Origin: JAVBNJ01 sp031551625 | Lineage (GTDB): Bacteria; Bacteroidota; Bacteroidia; Bacteroidales; UBA932 | Direction: 5' to 3' | Assembly: GCA_031551625.1 (NCBI GenBank) | Contig: JAVBNJ010000114.1 | Coordinates: forward strand, 1-27,755 | DNA: 27,755 nt | Part shown: positions 15,701 through 23,014 of the stretch, one piece after another | Layout of the letters: each line of letters starts with the position of its first letter | Position numbering within the stretch: position 1 is the first letter of the stretch | The notes under the pieces: model-generated | Told to the model about the DNA's origin: nothing | What the model saw: the letters and a program-made list of their open reading frames with translations, nothing else | Databases searched by the model: none | Made by a program: the position numbers and the translations under genes

Positions 15701-18700
15701 AGAAGTTTCCGTACTAATGGTCATTGTTTCTTTGGCGGTAACCACCATTTCCATACCACATACTTCCACACCTGAGCGTAACCCGATGCTGGGGCTTACG
15801 ACAAATGAGAAATCGAAGTTTGTTGTTTTGGATTCCGATTTACTATTGCTCCATTCAATCTTGGCGCCACTGCCGAAGCTGTAGTTGCCGATTGTTTTCA
15901 TTTCTACTTTTTCTTTTTCATTCTCGGCCAGCACTTGTTCCCAACGTTCAATCTGGTTGTTGTAGTATATAACGGAATCCACATAGCTTTTCATTTTTTC
16001 CGATTGCGTGTATCCGTTGGGAAATACGGTCACGTAGCTGGGGCCGTTATAATAGTTTTGTGCCGATGCCGCATTGTTACCGAATATCTTGTCGGTATTC
16101 TTACGCCCGAAGTTCGGGTCGTCTACCGGAAGCACACTGCAATACACCGGATGTGTAATGAGAGCAGGGTTTACCTGCGAGGGTGCAAGCGGCTTCAAGA
16201 GGAGCTTCAAGTTATCTTTCCATTTCGGTATCATTATATTTTCGAGTTCCACTTCGGTGTAAGCAAAGCGGGTTCCGAATGTTTGTCCCACAGCCATTCC
16301 TTGCGATTTGGCAATGACATACGAACTACTACCATCGAGCGGAAACAGGACATCGGCTACGTCGGCCACTTCGGCCAACGGAAGTATCGTAACCGAATTG
16401 GTTAATCCGTATTGGATATTGGTAGAATTGCCGATGAACACATCGCCCAAATGAGCTACATACATGGGGTCGTCCGATGTTTCGAAGCGTTCCGTAAAAG
16501 TTGTTTCTGTTTCCGTTTCCGTTCCGCCTTTGGCTGTAATGCTTGTTTCGAGGTTGGCATCCACTTCGGCAATCACTTCTACATCGGTAATTACTCCGGC
16601 GCCCAGTCCTACAAAAGTGGTAATCTTGGTACCCAAATCTATCTCCGTACCTACTTCAATTTTCAATTCGTCCGACACCGAAAGCGATTGCATTTTTGTA
16701 ATTGTCGTTCCCTTTTCGAAGAACGCATAGCTCTTGCTTCCCGGAGGGTCGTGCAACACGGCTGTAATAGCATCGGGGCCGGCAGTCATAAAGTCCGTAC
16801 CGGTGGTGCGTGCGCCCAGCAAGAAGGCTTGCAGGTCGGCTTCGGGACGGTTCCACAAATAGCCGATGTTATCAATTACCAACGAGGTACTGAATGCTTT
16901 GATGCCGGTGGTTAAATCGGGGGCTCCGGCAAGGAATGTGTACACACCGTTACCAGTACTGTCAAGTTCTACGGGTTCCGGATCGGCAAGCGCCAGCGCG
17001 TTCGAGAAAAACGCCGTACCGCCTAATACAGGCGCAGTGTAGGTGGCATTGGGTGTAGCTTTGTAGTTGATATATTCTTCGTAAGCTTTCAGCGCAAAAC
17101 GATATGTTTTTCCCTGACTGAACACGGGTTTACCGAATGCGTACGTATAGCCGGTGGCCTCGTCGCCCGACACCAGTGTAACAGTATGTTTATTGCCTGT
17201 AAGCGGGTTTTGCTGATCGAATGTTTTTTCGCCGAAATAACCAACCGTTTCATTGTTTTCCAATTGTTGTACGCTATAGGTTGGCTGCGCCTGATAGAAG
17301 TACGTCCATTGCTTATGGTAGCTCACCGTGTCGGCTTTAGCAACCGACACATAATGGTCTTTTTGTTTGCCGGTGCCTTTCACCAATACCGAATCACTCC
17401 AGTTACGAATATTGCGCGACAACATGTTTGCATCGCTCACAGCAGCATTGCTCAGGTCCAGCACTTCCTTCTTGCTGTAGACCGGATTTATTGCCACATT
17501 GTTTGCCACGTTTATATCCTGTATTTCGTACATTTCGGGATATACCCAAGCTACAAACTCGCCGGTGGTATCGTTCACATGCACGGTAATTTCATTACCT
17601 TTAACAGCCACTTTACTGTAATATTCCTGCGCGGCATTTCTCTTCCACTGTCCGTCGTTATGTTTGTAATTGAACGTAAATTCTTCCGACTGGTCGTTGG
17701 GATTGGTAAAGCTGTACACCGTTTTTTTGGCTTTCAATACCAGTTTCTCCACACCGATATTATTTCTTGTTTCGCCAAAACCCACGGCTTTATTGTGCTC
17801 CACTTTACCGCCTACCACATGGCCAATAAGTTTCACTTTCGTAATATCTTTGAAGTGGACATCGCTCAGGTCGTTCATGAACACTTTATTTTGGCCGCCT
17901 TCAAGCAACAGTCCATTAGCTACAAACGTGTGCCCATTTTTCACCACTTGCACTTCGTGTTGACCGATGGGTACATCAATAGTGTAGGTGCCATCGGTAT
18001 CTGTTGTAATCACAGAGCCATCGTTGCGTGTAACGGTTCTGCCATCTACCTTGAACGAACAACCTTCTACCGGGTAGTTACCTCCTTCGTAGTAGACCTT
18101 GCCCGACACTTTGAATGACGATACATCGGTAAAGTCCACATTGTTGTGTACCGGCGACACAGCATTGAAGAACAACGGCCGGTCACTCGGATTAAATTTG
18201 TGTACGCCAAGCGCCGGAACAATCGTATATTGGTTGCCGTCGCCAAGGAACGGAATGGTATTTATCAGGTAATGCCCGTTCTTGTCGGTAACACCTTTAA
18301 TTGCCAATTGTGTCGCCGTGGGAACTTCTATATCGTTACGTTTGTTTGCCTCATCGCCTTTTATCTTACCATGGTTCTGATTGAATACGCCGTTGCGTCC
18401 CGAAATGTCGAATACTTCGTCGGTTTCCAACTCGTCGAAACGGTAATAAGCAGTCAATCCCTCTTCGCTTCCGGCTATGTAGCGGTTATAGTTTTGTTTG
18501 ATTTCTTCGGCGGTCAACGCCTTTTTCCACAGGCGCACTTCGTCCATATAGCCATTGAATAGCTGATTGGAATTATTAGCTCCCAATTGGAAAAGGGATG
18601 CTGCATTGGCCGCAAATTGATTTCCCTTGCCTGCCAGCTCCATCGTTTCCACATATTCGCCGTTTATATATAATTTTGCTTCTCCTTTCTGGGTAGCCAC

Positions 18701-21019
18701 ATCGGTTACTTTGCTTGTAATAGTAAGGTGTATAAACTGGTTGCTATTGCTTGGGAGTGTGGTAGCAAAACTTTGGTACGTACGCACGCCGGCATTGTTG
18801 TTGAAACAAAGAGTTACGGCGTTTGCATCCTTAATCGTTACTTCATACCGTCCTGCGGCAGTGAACAAATAACGCCATTGATCGAACGGCGGGATAATTT
18901 TAATCCAAGCCTGGTAACTGAATTCCGTGGGCGACAACAGCCCTTCCTTATAGGGCACCTCTACATATTTTTTAGAGGCTGGGTTGAATTCGAGCGTACG
19001 GTTAGTTGCGCTGCCAGTGCCTTGTACCAACACATCCACCCCTTCTACAGCCGAACTGCCTGCGTAAGCTACACGTCCGCTCACGGTCCCATACGATTGT
19101 GTGAAACCGGTCGATGCAATGGATGTAACAATTGTATTCTGTCCCCCGCACTGGACTATAGGTCTCAATATATAATCGTAGTACACGCCCGGCGAAGCGG
19201 TGTTATCGTCGAAACGGTAGCTATTTTCAGTATTCGAGGCTTGGATTTCCTTCAGAAATTCCTCGATAGCTCCCGGAACATGCTTCTCTTTCCGGTAGAT
19301 TGAAAAGGCCGTAAAGTTTGTAGCATCGGGGCGTTCTACTTTCCAAACCAAACTTACGCGGTTGGTGTAAAACCCTTTTGACACATCGAATAAAGTAACT
19401 TTAGCGGTCATATTACTCGGCACAATTGCGGCATCTTTGCCTGTGTAATTTTGTATATCAGCACCATTTTCTTTTATTTGAACAGTGTACTTAGTCGCCA
19501 CACAGGTTGGTATGCTACTATCAGTATATTCTCGCAATGTATAACTCAGCCCCGACACTACCACTCTATTGTCGCTTCCCTTGTTGGCTATAATATCGTA
19601 TTTCCAATTACTTTTTACTACTCCCGGGCCGAATGTCCAACTCACTTTTTTTGTAGCTACATCAAAGGTAAGACTTTGAATTTCGGCAGGCTTCGGATCT
19701 ATCGTTATAGCATGTTCCACATGATAAGTTGTCCAATTCAAATTAGCCCGTTTTATACGGAAATAGTATAACGCATTAGTAGTATAGGTTACAGGATTGT
19801 CAATCTCTATTGAATATGCCGTTTTGCTTTTATCGTATTGTACACTGGGTGTAAAATCGTGCCCGTCTTTCGTCCAATCCTCCCCCGATTTAGCCCACTG
19901 GAACGAAAAACCATCGGTCGGCGACTTGTCTGTTCCTGTATACATATTCCATGTTAACCGCAACTTGCCGTTTTTCAAATCCTGCACCTGCAGGTTGTAG
20001 GGTTGCGGATAGGGAGGAATAGTATATACATCGGAATATTTTATGGTATACATATTACCCGACAAAGGAGCCGTACAATAATAATCGCCCCGGAAAGATC
20101 CTACTTTCACGGTCTCCCCGTTGTTAAGCTGCGCTAGCGATAGCACGGCGCTTGTCGTCAATGTTTGTAGCGAAGCGGTGTAATTGTTAATCGTCGGGGC
20201 TGCCACTGTGCTGCCATTTTTATCAAAACCCGATGTTTTCGTTTCGAGGAACAGTCCGTTTTTGACGTCTTTAGTCCCCATATCATTCGTCAAACTGAAT
20301 CCGGGAATATTCACATTCACGCTTAACTTGGCATCCGCACCAATAGAATAACTGCTGATACCCGGCTTATTCAGCGGGTTGCCGAACACCACAGCCCGTT
20401 TGTCGTTCACATTATCTAGATACCATACAAAATTATTGATGCATTTTCCATTCTCGGCACAAAGATCGCCCCGGAAACGGAATATAACTGGCTGGTTATT
20501 AAATGTTTGATGATACCATTTGAATGTTGCAAATGCAGGAGACCCCACATTCGTATTAGAGCGATAATATTGCTTTCCCTGCCACTCGTTAGAAACGACC
20601 GACTCCGGCAACCCCGCACGCGTTTCATTAGTAGTAATACTGCTGGTAATTCCGCTACTCTTCTTCACATCGAGCCAATACCATGATTCGTTGCTTTGCG
20701 ACCGCCCAATTGTAATTTCAAGCAATGTAACATACGACATACCATCATTAGTAGAATACTCTATATAACCTTTGCTCAGTCGCCTGTCATATTCATCGGA
20801 GTAAGGAGTGGGATATCCCCTCAAGTCTACCTTGTCATTATTATACCCGAAATCGCGCTCGTCGTAGAACGGAATACTTAATACTACGTAATTGGAGTTA
20901 TACTCTTTAATACTAAACGTCGTCCCGTCAAATGGCCAGTAAATCGAAACCTGGGCATGTACACTACTTAAGCCACTAAGCATAATTGCTAAAATAGCTA
21001 CTAATAATTTGGTTTTCAT
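12722..21019 (-). CDS. Giant secreted multidomain LamG / Ig-like protein, body (ends at in-frame TGA)
   Basis: The 2765 residues begin with a Sec signal peptide (MKTKLLVAILAIMLSGLSSVHAQ). Approximate domains: Fn3-like modules at 340-640; carboxypeptidase-regulatory-like module from 645, interrupted by a LamG-type jelly roll at 690-870 and resuming at GVTDKNGHYLINTIPF; a second such module at 970-1045; a region with Thr/Ser/Glu-alternating segments at about 1440-1960; a Big_5-like Ig module from 2095, interrupted by two LamG domains (about 2150-2330 and 2355-2545) and resuming at 2600-2645; and a BACON-like Ig module at 2658-2745. LamG domains usually bind glycans or proteins. The frame ends at TGA (12722-12724), just inside the next module, and the T9SS sorting tail follows in the same frame. 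Without readthrough the product would lack its outer-membrane sorting signal. The gene follows the TPR/AraC regulator. The ligand is unknown. Confidence 0.85.
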   Translation of the reverse strand: MKTKLLVAILAIMLSGLSSVHAQVSIYWPFDGTTFSIKEYNSNYVVLSIPFYDERDFGYNNDKVDLRGYPTPYSDEYDRRLSKGYIEYSTNDGMSYVTLLEITIGRSQSNESWYWLDVKKSSGITSSITTNETRAGLPESVVSNEWQGKQYYRSNTNVGSPAFATFKWYHQTFNNQPVIFRFRGDLCAENGKCINNFVWYLDNVNDKRAVVFGNPLNKPGISSYSIGADAKLSVNVNIPGFSLTNDMGTKDVKNGLFLETKTSGFDKNGSTVAAPTINNYTASLQTLTTSAVLSLAQLNNGETVKVGSFRGDYYCTAPLSGNMYTIKYSDVYTIPPYPQPYNLQVQDLKNGKLRLTWNMYTGTDKSPTDGFSFQWAKSGEDWTKDGHDFTPSVQYDKSKTAYSIEIDNPVTYTTNALYYFRIKRANLNWTTYHVEHAITIDPKPAEIQSLTFDVATKKVSWTFGPGVVKSNWKYDIIANKGSDNRVVVSGLSYTLREYTDSSIPTCVATKYTVQIKENGADIQNYTGKDAAIVPSNMTAKVTLFDVSKGFYTNRVSLVWKVERPDATNFTAFSIYRKEKHVPGAIEEFLKEIQASNTENSYRFDDNTASPGVYYDYILRPIVQCGGQNTIVTSIASTGFTQSYGTVSGRVAYAGSSAVEGVDVLVQGTGSATNRTLEFNPASKKYVEVPYKEGLLSPTEFSYQAWIKIIPPFDQWRYLFTAAGRYEVTIKDANAVTLCFNNNAGVRTYQSFATTLPSNSNQFIHLTITSKVTDVATQKGEAKLYINGEYVETMELAGKGNQFAANAASLFQLGANNSNQLFNGYMDEVRLWKKALTAEEIKQNYNRYIAGSEEGLTAYYRFDELETDEVFDISGRNGVFNQNHGKIKGDEANKRNDIEVPTATQLAIKGVTDKNGHYLINTIPFLGDGNQYTIVPALGVHKFNPSDRPLFFNAVSPVHNNVDFTDVSSFKVSGKVYYEGGNYPVEGCSFKVDGRTVTRNDGSVITTDTDGTYTIDVPIGQHEVQVVKNGHTFVANGLLLEGGQNKVFMNDLSDVHFKDITKVKLIGHVVGGKVEHNKAVGFGETRNNIGVEKLVLKAKKTVYSFTNPNDQSEEFTFNYKHNDGQWKRNAAQEYYSKVAVKGNEITVHVNDTTGEFVAWVYPEMYEIQDINVANNVAINPVYSKKEVLDLSNAAVSDANMLSRNIRNWSDSVLVKGTGKQKDHYVSVAKADTVSYHKQWTYFYQAQPTYSVQQLENNETVGYFGEKTFDQQNPLTGNKHTVTLVSGDEATGYTYAFGKPVFSQGKTYRFALKAYEEYINYKATPNATYTAPVLGGTAFFSNALALADPEPVELDSTGNGVYTFLAGAPDLTTGIKAFSTSLVIDNIGYLWNRPEADLQAFLLGARTTGTDFMTAGPDAITAVLHDPPGSKSYAFFEKGTTITKMQSLSVSDELKIEVGTEIDLGTKITTFVGLGAGVITDVEVIAEVDANLETSITAKGGTETETETTFTERFETSDDPMYVAHLGDVFIGNSTNIQYGLTNSVTILPLAEVADVADVLFPLDGSSSYVIAKSQGMAVGQTFGTRFAYTEVELENIMIPKWKDNLKLLLKPLAPSQVNPALITHPVYCSVLPVDDPNFGRKNTDKIFGNNAASAQNYYNGPSYVTVFPNGYTQSEKMKSYVDSVIYYNNQIERWEQVLAENEKEKVEMKTIGNYSFGSGAKIEWSNSKSESKTTNFDFSFVVSPSIGLRSGVEVCGMEMVVTAKETMTISTETSTSSGTSEEKTVGFVLQEEGDDDQITVDYGWTKSGTIAFKARGGRTSCPYEGEVRTKYYQPGQHILSEGTMRIEVPVLTVKGGAYAVKVPSSRPATFILELKNESETNENVWYKLMVDENTNSNGAELKIDGSAIGNGRMFMVEAGKVLEKTLIVNKGPVADRYDDIRLLLVSLCQYDPTGFGENIFAETKISAEFIPSCSDITVKTPLDKWTVNTETGDSLVIVANDYDINFSHFDHVELQYKPSNTSEWKNLMNFYADQTKYTAAQGLKTLLKPTDTYISYVWKMNQEVDGNYDVRAKTVCASNGNVIAETESIPVSGIKDMVRPKVFGKPQPADGILSATSDILIQFNKDLAEGMITTSNFTIEGVKAGARHDHYTSVHFNGTSDYMDTEHGLDLNGKSFTVEMWVKRNQTGAATIFSHGADNNQFAIGFAADNKLQVTVGNQVYTGKNPLANTAEWGHIAVTYNAANGKLNAYYAIGSSSTQEIDNQQAVAYTGNGKIRVGRNAAGNNYAAADIHGLKLWSRVLDKAAISSGLYNLLLGNEIGLLGYWPMNEGKGLLIKDKARSRHAQLHGNWKLLPEGKAISFTGSDSYLDINTGSSVVISPEKDFTIEMWFKTASGNGALFSCGRGDGQLETATNNTLSIYLQNGKINVASAGKVYEVSTTSVADDKWHHFALSVKRTGTANMYTDGLLNYYVEGLEFGSLAGANMSIGARKWKENTTAKSDLYFNGHIDEVRIWNMALTENYIANFSNTRLRGSEVGLIAYYPFDEYVLNNNNQKELTFSLRDQVSNASTPVAVTNNGSASAETAPVKDAGPLSSYAFEFVSNKDKVLLNLLDNKDVIEHTYVTITAQNLKDKNGNRMASPVTWHAYISQAFLRWQDESLSITKEEGSAFTFKANIVNNGGAVESFTIENIPSWLTVTPASGSVQANRSMELTFTVNAGLNIGSYEETLYLSGSYREPITLNVNVTGKKPSWTVDAGKYDKSMSVF

Positions 21020-21069
21020 AAGATTGTGATATTAAAAATATTTTTTTGCTACCTAATATATTTCCATAG

Positions 21070-21103
21070 CACAAAGATTGTATAAAATTTATACGGGAAC
21101 AAA
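21070..21103 (-). promoter_or_regulatory. Probable promoter of the giant gene (-33 TTTG, -7 AATCTTTG)
   Basis: On the reverse strand TTTG (21103-21100) is followed after 22 bases by AATCTTTG (21077-21070), one mismatch from TAnnTTTG. The ATG lies 50 bases further on. The -33 overlaps the T tract of the regulator terminator. Confidence 0.45.
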
Positions 21104-21136
21104 AAAAATTGGTTGCAAAACATGTTTTACAACCAA
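21101..21136 (-). terminator. Rho-independent terminator of the TPR/AraC regulator gene
   Basis: A near-perfect inverted repeat spans 21109-21136: TTGGTTG pairs with CAACCAA, there is one C/A mismatch, then AAAACA pairs with TGTTTT. On the minus strand it is followed by eight T (complement of A at 21101-21108). It lies 22 bases past the regulator stop codon. Confidence 0.85.
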
Positions 21137-21158
21137 CTTTTCAATCAGATACGGTGTA

Positions 21159-22787
21159 TTAACGATTCCGCTTAAATTCAGAAGGTGATAGTCCCGTCAC
21201 TTTTTTGAATACCCGGTAAAACGACGAGCGGTCGGCAAATCCCGCACGAGCGGCTATATCGTCTATCGTACGATTATCGAACTGCTTATCCGATAGCAAC
21301 TTCACTGCTTCGCGTACACGAAACTCATTGATATAGGTTTTGAAATTGATATGCAAGCCCTGATTAATAACTTTAGAAAGATGACTTTTAGGAATCTGTG
21401 TCACTTTGGCCAATTTCTCCAGGGTCAACTGTTCGTCGGCAAATAATCGTTCCCGTTCTATTTTTGTTTGCAGGGTTTGTAAAATGCTTTCTACTTCTCC
21501 GGGTAATAGTTGATTTTGCTCCATCTCATCGGGCAGCACATTTTCATAGGTACTTTCGACCACTTCTTCGCAAGGCGGTAAAAACTGTTGCGATAATTCG
21601 AACCTCGACAGCACCCACTGTTGAACCCGTTGCGCCAGTGCGTGATAAGCTTTTCGTTTTTGATAATACAGCCAACCGGTATAACTCAACAATAGTAACA
21701 ATACAATGGTAAACAGGCTTATCAACAAAAAATTGTTCCGGTAATTCCGGCTTTCTACTTCAGCCAAAGCCAACTCTTCGTTTTTAGCACGTTGTTCGGA
21801 CAAGAAATGTTGTTGCTCTACCTGCAATAATAACAGGGCATTATGTCTGTTTTCGTGGTCAACCTGTACGGCTATCGCCGAATCAATAAATGCAGCAGCC
21901 AACGCGGGTTGCCCCATGTAAGCGTAATACTTGCTTTCTATAGGGTATAATTGACGCAAGTGGATGGTATTACCGGATTCGCGTATATATTGATGGGCTA
22001 ATTTAATATAATGGTGTGCTTGTCGAAAGTCCCGCTTACCCAAATAAATAGCTGCCAACGTACAACAACTTCCGGCTACAAAGCGGGCTTCGCCATAAGC
22101 CAACAATGGAGCTATGCCATCTTTCAATAAAGTGGCCGCCTCATTATCCTCGCCCCGCAGGTGGTGATTCTTTGCCAGGTTAGCCCGGGCTATCCACTGC
22201 CAAACCGAATCCTGCGACGCCTGTTCAAGTACTGCCCGAAAATAATAGTCGGACGAATCCAACTGCCCTTGCTCGCGGTAAATAAGGCCTATCGTATTCT
22301 GTGCTGTCAGGTTGATCCGGAATGTTACCACCGGTACATGGACTTCAATGGCTTTACGCAACATCGGAATTGCCTGCCGGTAATCGCGGAACAAATAATA
22401 TAGCTCGCCCAACTTATAATACGTAAATGAATGATCGGGGTATTCACTACTTGTCATTTTCGCCAGCAATGGTTTCATTTGTTCAAAATAATTCATAGCC
22501 ATAGGCATGTTATCAAACTGCGTCCGGTACATTTCCCCTATCCAATACAGCACCCGCATTTGCATTTGCTTTATATCGTATTGCAAGCTTTTATCATAAA
22601 GAGCGTTCAATGCGGCTAACTGGTCATTTTTATCTTTGTACCTCACAAAAACCTCAATGATATCAGCCTCCAGTTCCAGATTGAGATCACGGTGCTTTAA
22701 AGCTACTTGCTTCATCTTAGCCAATTCAGCCACCATCTGCACACTGTCCAACCGGGCTATTGTTGTTAACAGTTCGCTATATCCCAA
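21159..22787 (-). CDS. TPR-repeat, membrane-anchored AraC-type transcriptional regulator (main part, downstream of in-frame TGA)
   Basis: The 542-residue open frame has about 300 residues of helical TPR-like repeats (AIPMLRKAIEVH, DSSDYYFRAVLEQA, DFRQAHHYIKLAHQYI), a single membrane segment (FLLISLFTIVLLLLLSYTGW, about residue 390 counting from the ATG at 22913), a short linker, and a C-terminal AraC-type double helix-turn-helix (LTLEKLAKVTQIPKSHLSKVI ... IDDIAARAGFADRSSFYRVFKKVTGLSPSEF). This is the architecture of Bacteroidota one-component regulators with a periplasmic sensor and a cytoplasmic DNA-binding domain. The true gene very probably starts at the ATG at 22913: in-frame codons there encode a signal peptide, and one TGA at 22830-22832 interrupts the link. 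It lies 139 bases upstream of the giant gene and may regulate it. Confidence 0.82.
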   Translation of the reverse strand: MGYSELLTTIARLDSVQMVAELAKMKQVALKHRDLNLELEADIIEVFVRYKDKNDQLAALNALYDKSLQYDIKQMQMRVLYWIGEMYRTQFDNMPMAMNYFEQMKPLLAKMTSSEYPDHSFTYYKLGELYYLFRDYRQAIPMLRKAIEVHVPVVTFRINLTAQNTIGLIYREQGQLDSSDYYFRAVLEQASQDSVWQWIARANLAKNHHLRGEDNEAATLLKDGIAPLLAYGEARFVAGSCCTLAAIYLGKRDFRQAHHYIKLAHQYIRESGNTIHLRQLYPIESKYYAYMGQPALAAAFIDSAIAVQVDHENRHNALLLLQVEQQHFLSEQRAKNEELALAEVESRNYRNNFLLISLFTIVLLLLLSYTGWLYYQKRKAYHALAQRVQQWVLSRFELSQQFLPPCEEVVESTYENVLPDEMEQNQLLPGEVESILQTLQTKIERERLFADEQLTLEKLAKVTQIPKSHLSKVINQGLHINFKTYINEFRVREAVKLLSDKQFDNRTIDDIAARAGFADRSSFYRVFKKVTGLSPSEFKRNR

Positions 22788-22913
22788 ACGGTTTTCAATA
22801 TAACTTTTACCTATATACTGGTTATAATCTCATACAGGTGTCTTATCTACCGTTTGGGCAACGATATGTGTACAAAAAAAGAATGCTACAATTAAGAATA
22901 GATGATAGCGCAT
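22788..22913 (-). pseudogene. 5' part of the TPR/AraC regulator: signal peptide separated from the main frame by TGA
   Basis: From an ATG at 22913 the frame reads MRYHLFLIVAFFFCTHIVAQ, a clear signal peptide, then TVDKTPV, a TGA at 22830-22832 (codon 28), and DYNQYIGKSYIENR running straight into the 542-residue frame. The gene is therefore 585 codons from 22913 to 21159 with one internal stop and no frameshift. Without readthrough, any product from a downstream TTG would lack the signal peptide and its membrane topology would probably be wrong. Confidence 0.75.
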
Positions 22914-22932
22914 AGATTGGTTACGAATTTTA

Positions 22933-22940
22933 CAAAGATA
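22933..22940 (-). promoter_or_regulatory. -7 promoter element of the TPR/AraC regulator (TATCTTTG)
   Basis: TATCTTTG on the reverse strand is an exact TAnnTTTG match, 19 bases upstream of the ATG at 22913. This supports 22913 as the real gene start, in place of any start after the TGA. Confidence 0.55.
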
Positions 22941-22957
22941 GTAATTTAAACCAAAAT

Positions 22958-22977
22958 TACGAAAACAATAATTCGTA
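22958..22977. promoter_or_regulatory. Candidate operator: TACGAA-N8-TTCGTA inverted repeat
   Basis: A 6-bp inverted repeat TACGAA (22958-22963) / TTCGTA (22972-22977) lies just upstream of the ATPase -7 box. The box TTACGAA also occurs at 22921-22927 as a direct repeat, so the divergent promoter region holds three related half-sites. It could bind a metal sensor or the divergent regulator; no protein is assigned. Confidence 0.35.
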
Positions 22978-22985
22978 TTTTTTCA

Positions 22986-22993
22986 TAGCTTTG
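22986..22993 (+). promoter_or_regulatory. -7 promoter element of the P-type ATPase gene (TAGCTTTG)
   Basis: TAGCTTTG is an exact TAnnTTTG match, 21 bases before the ATG at 23015. No TTTG is seen at -33, which would fit an activated or repressed promoter. Confidence 0.5.
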
Positions 22994-23014
22994 TACATTA
23001 TAATAGAAAACACA

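Noticed and set aside
17186..18118. Plus-strand open frame of 310 codons inside the giant gene
   Set aside because: It is antisense to the well-supported carboxypeptidase-regulatory-like region, with no ribosome site or recognisable domain.
22793..22832. Selenocysteine insertion at the regulator TGA
   Set aside because: A GGT lies 19-21 bases after the TGA in a small loop, as in bacterial SECIS elements, but the stem is only five A/T pairs, the position just after a signal peptide is not catalytic, and the other TGA (12722) has no such structure.
12722..22832. General reassignment of TGA to an amino acid
   Set aside because: Long genes such as ileS contain no in-frame TGA, Trp is encoded by TGG throughout, and the sulfatase gene appears to end at TGA; only two isolated cases exist.
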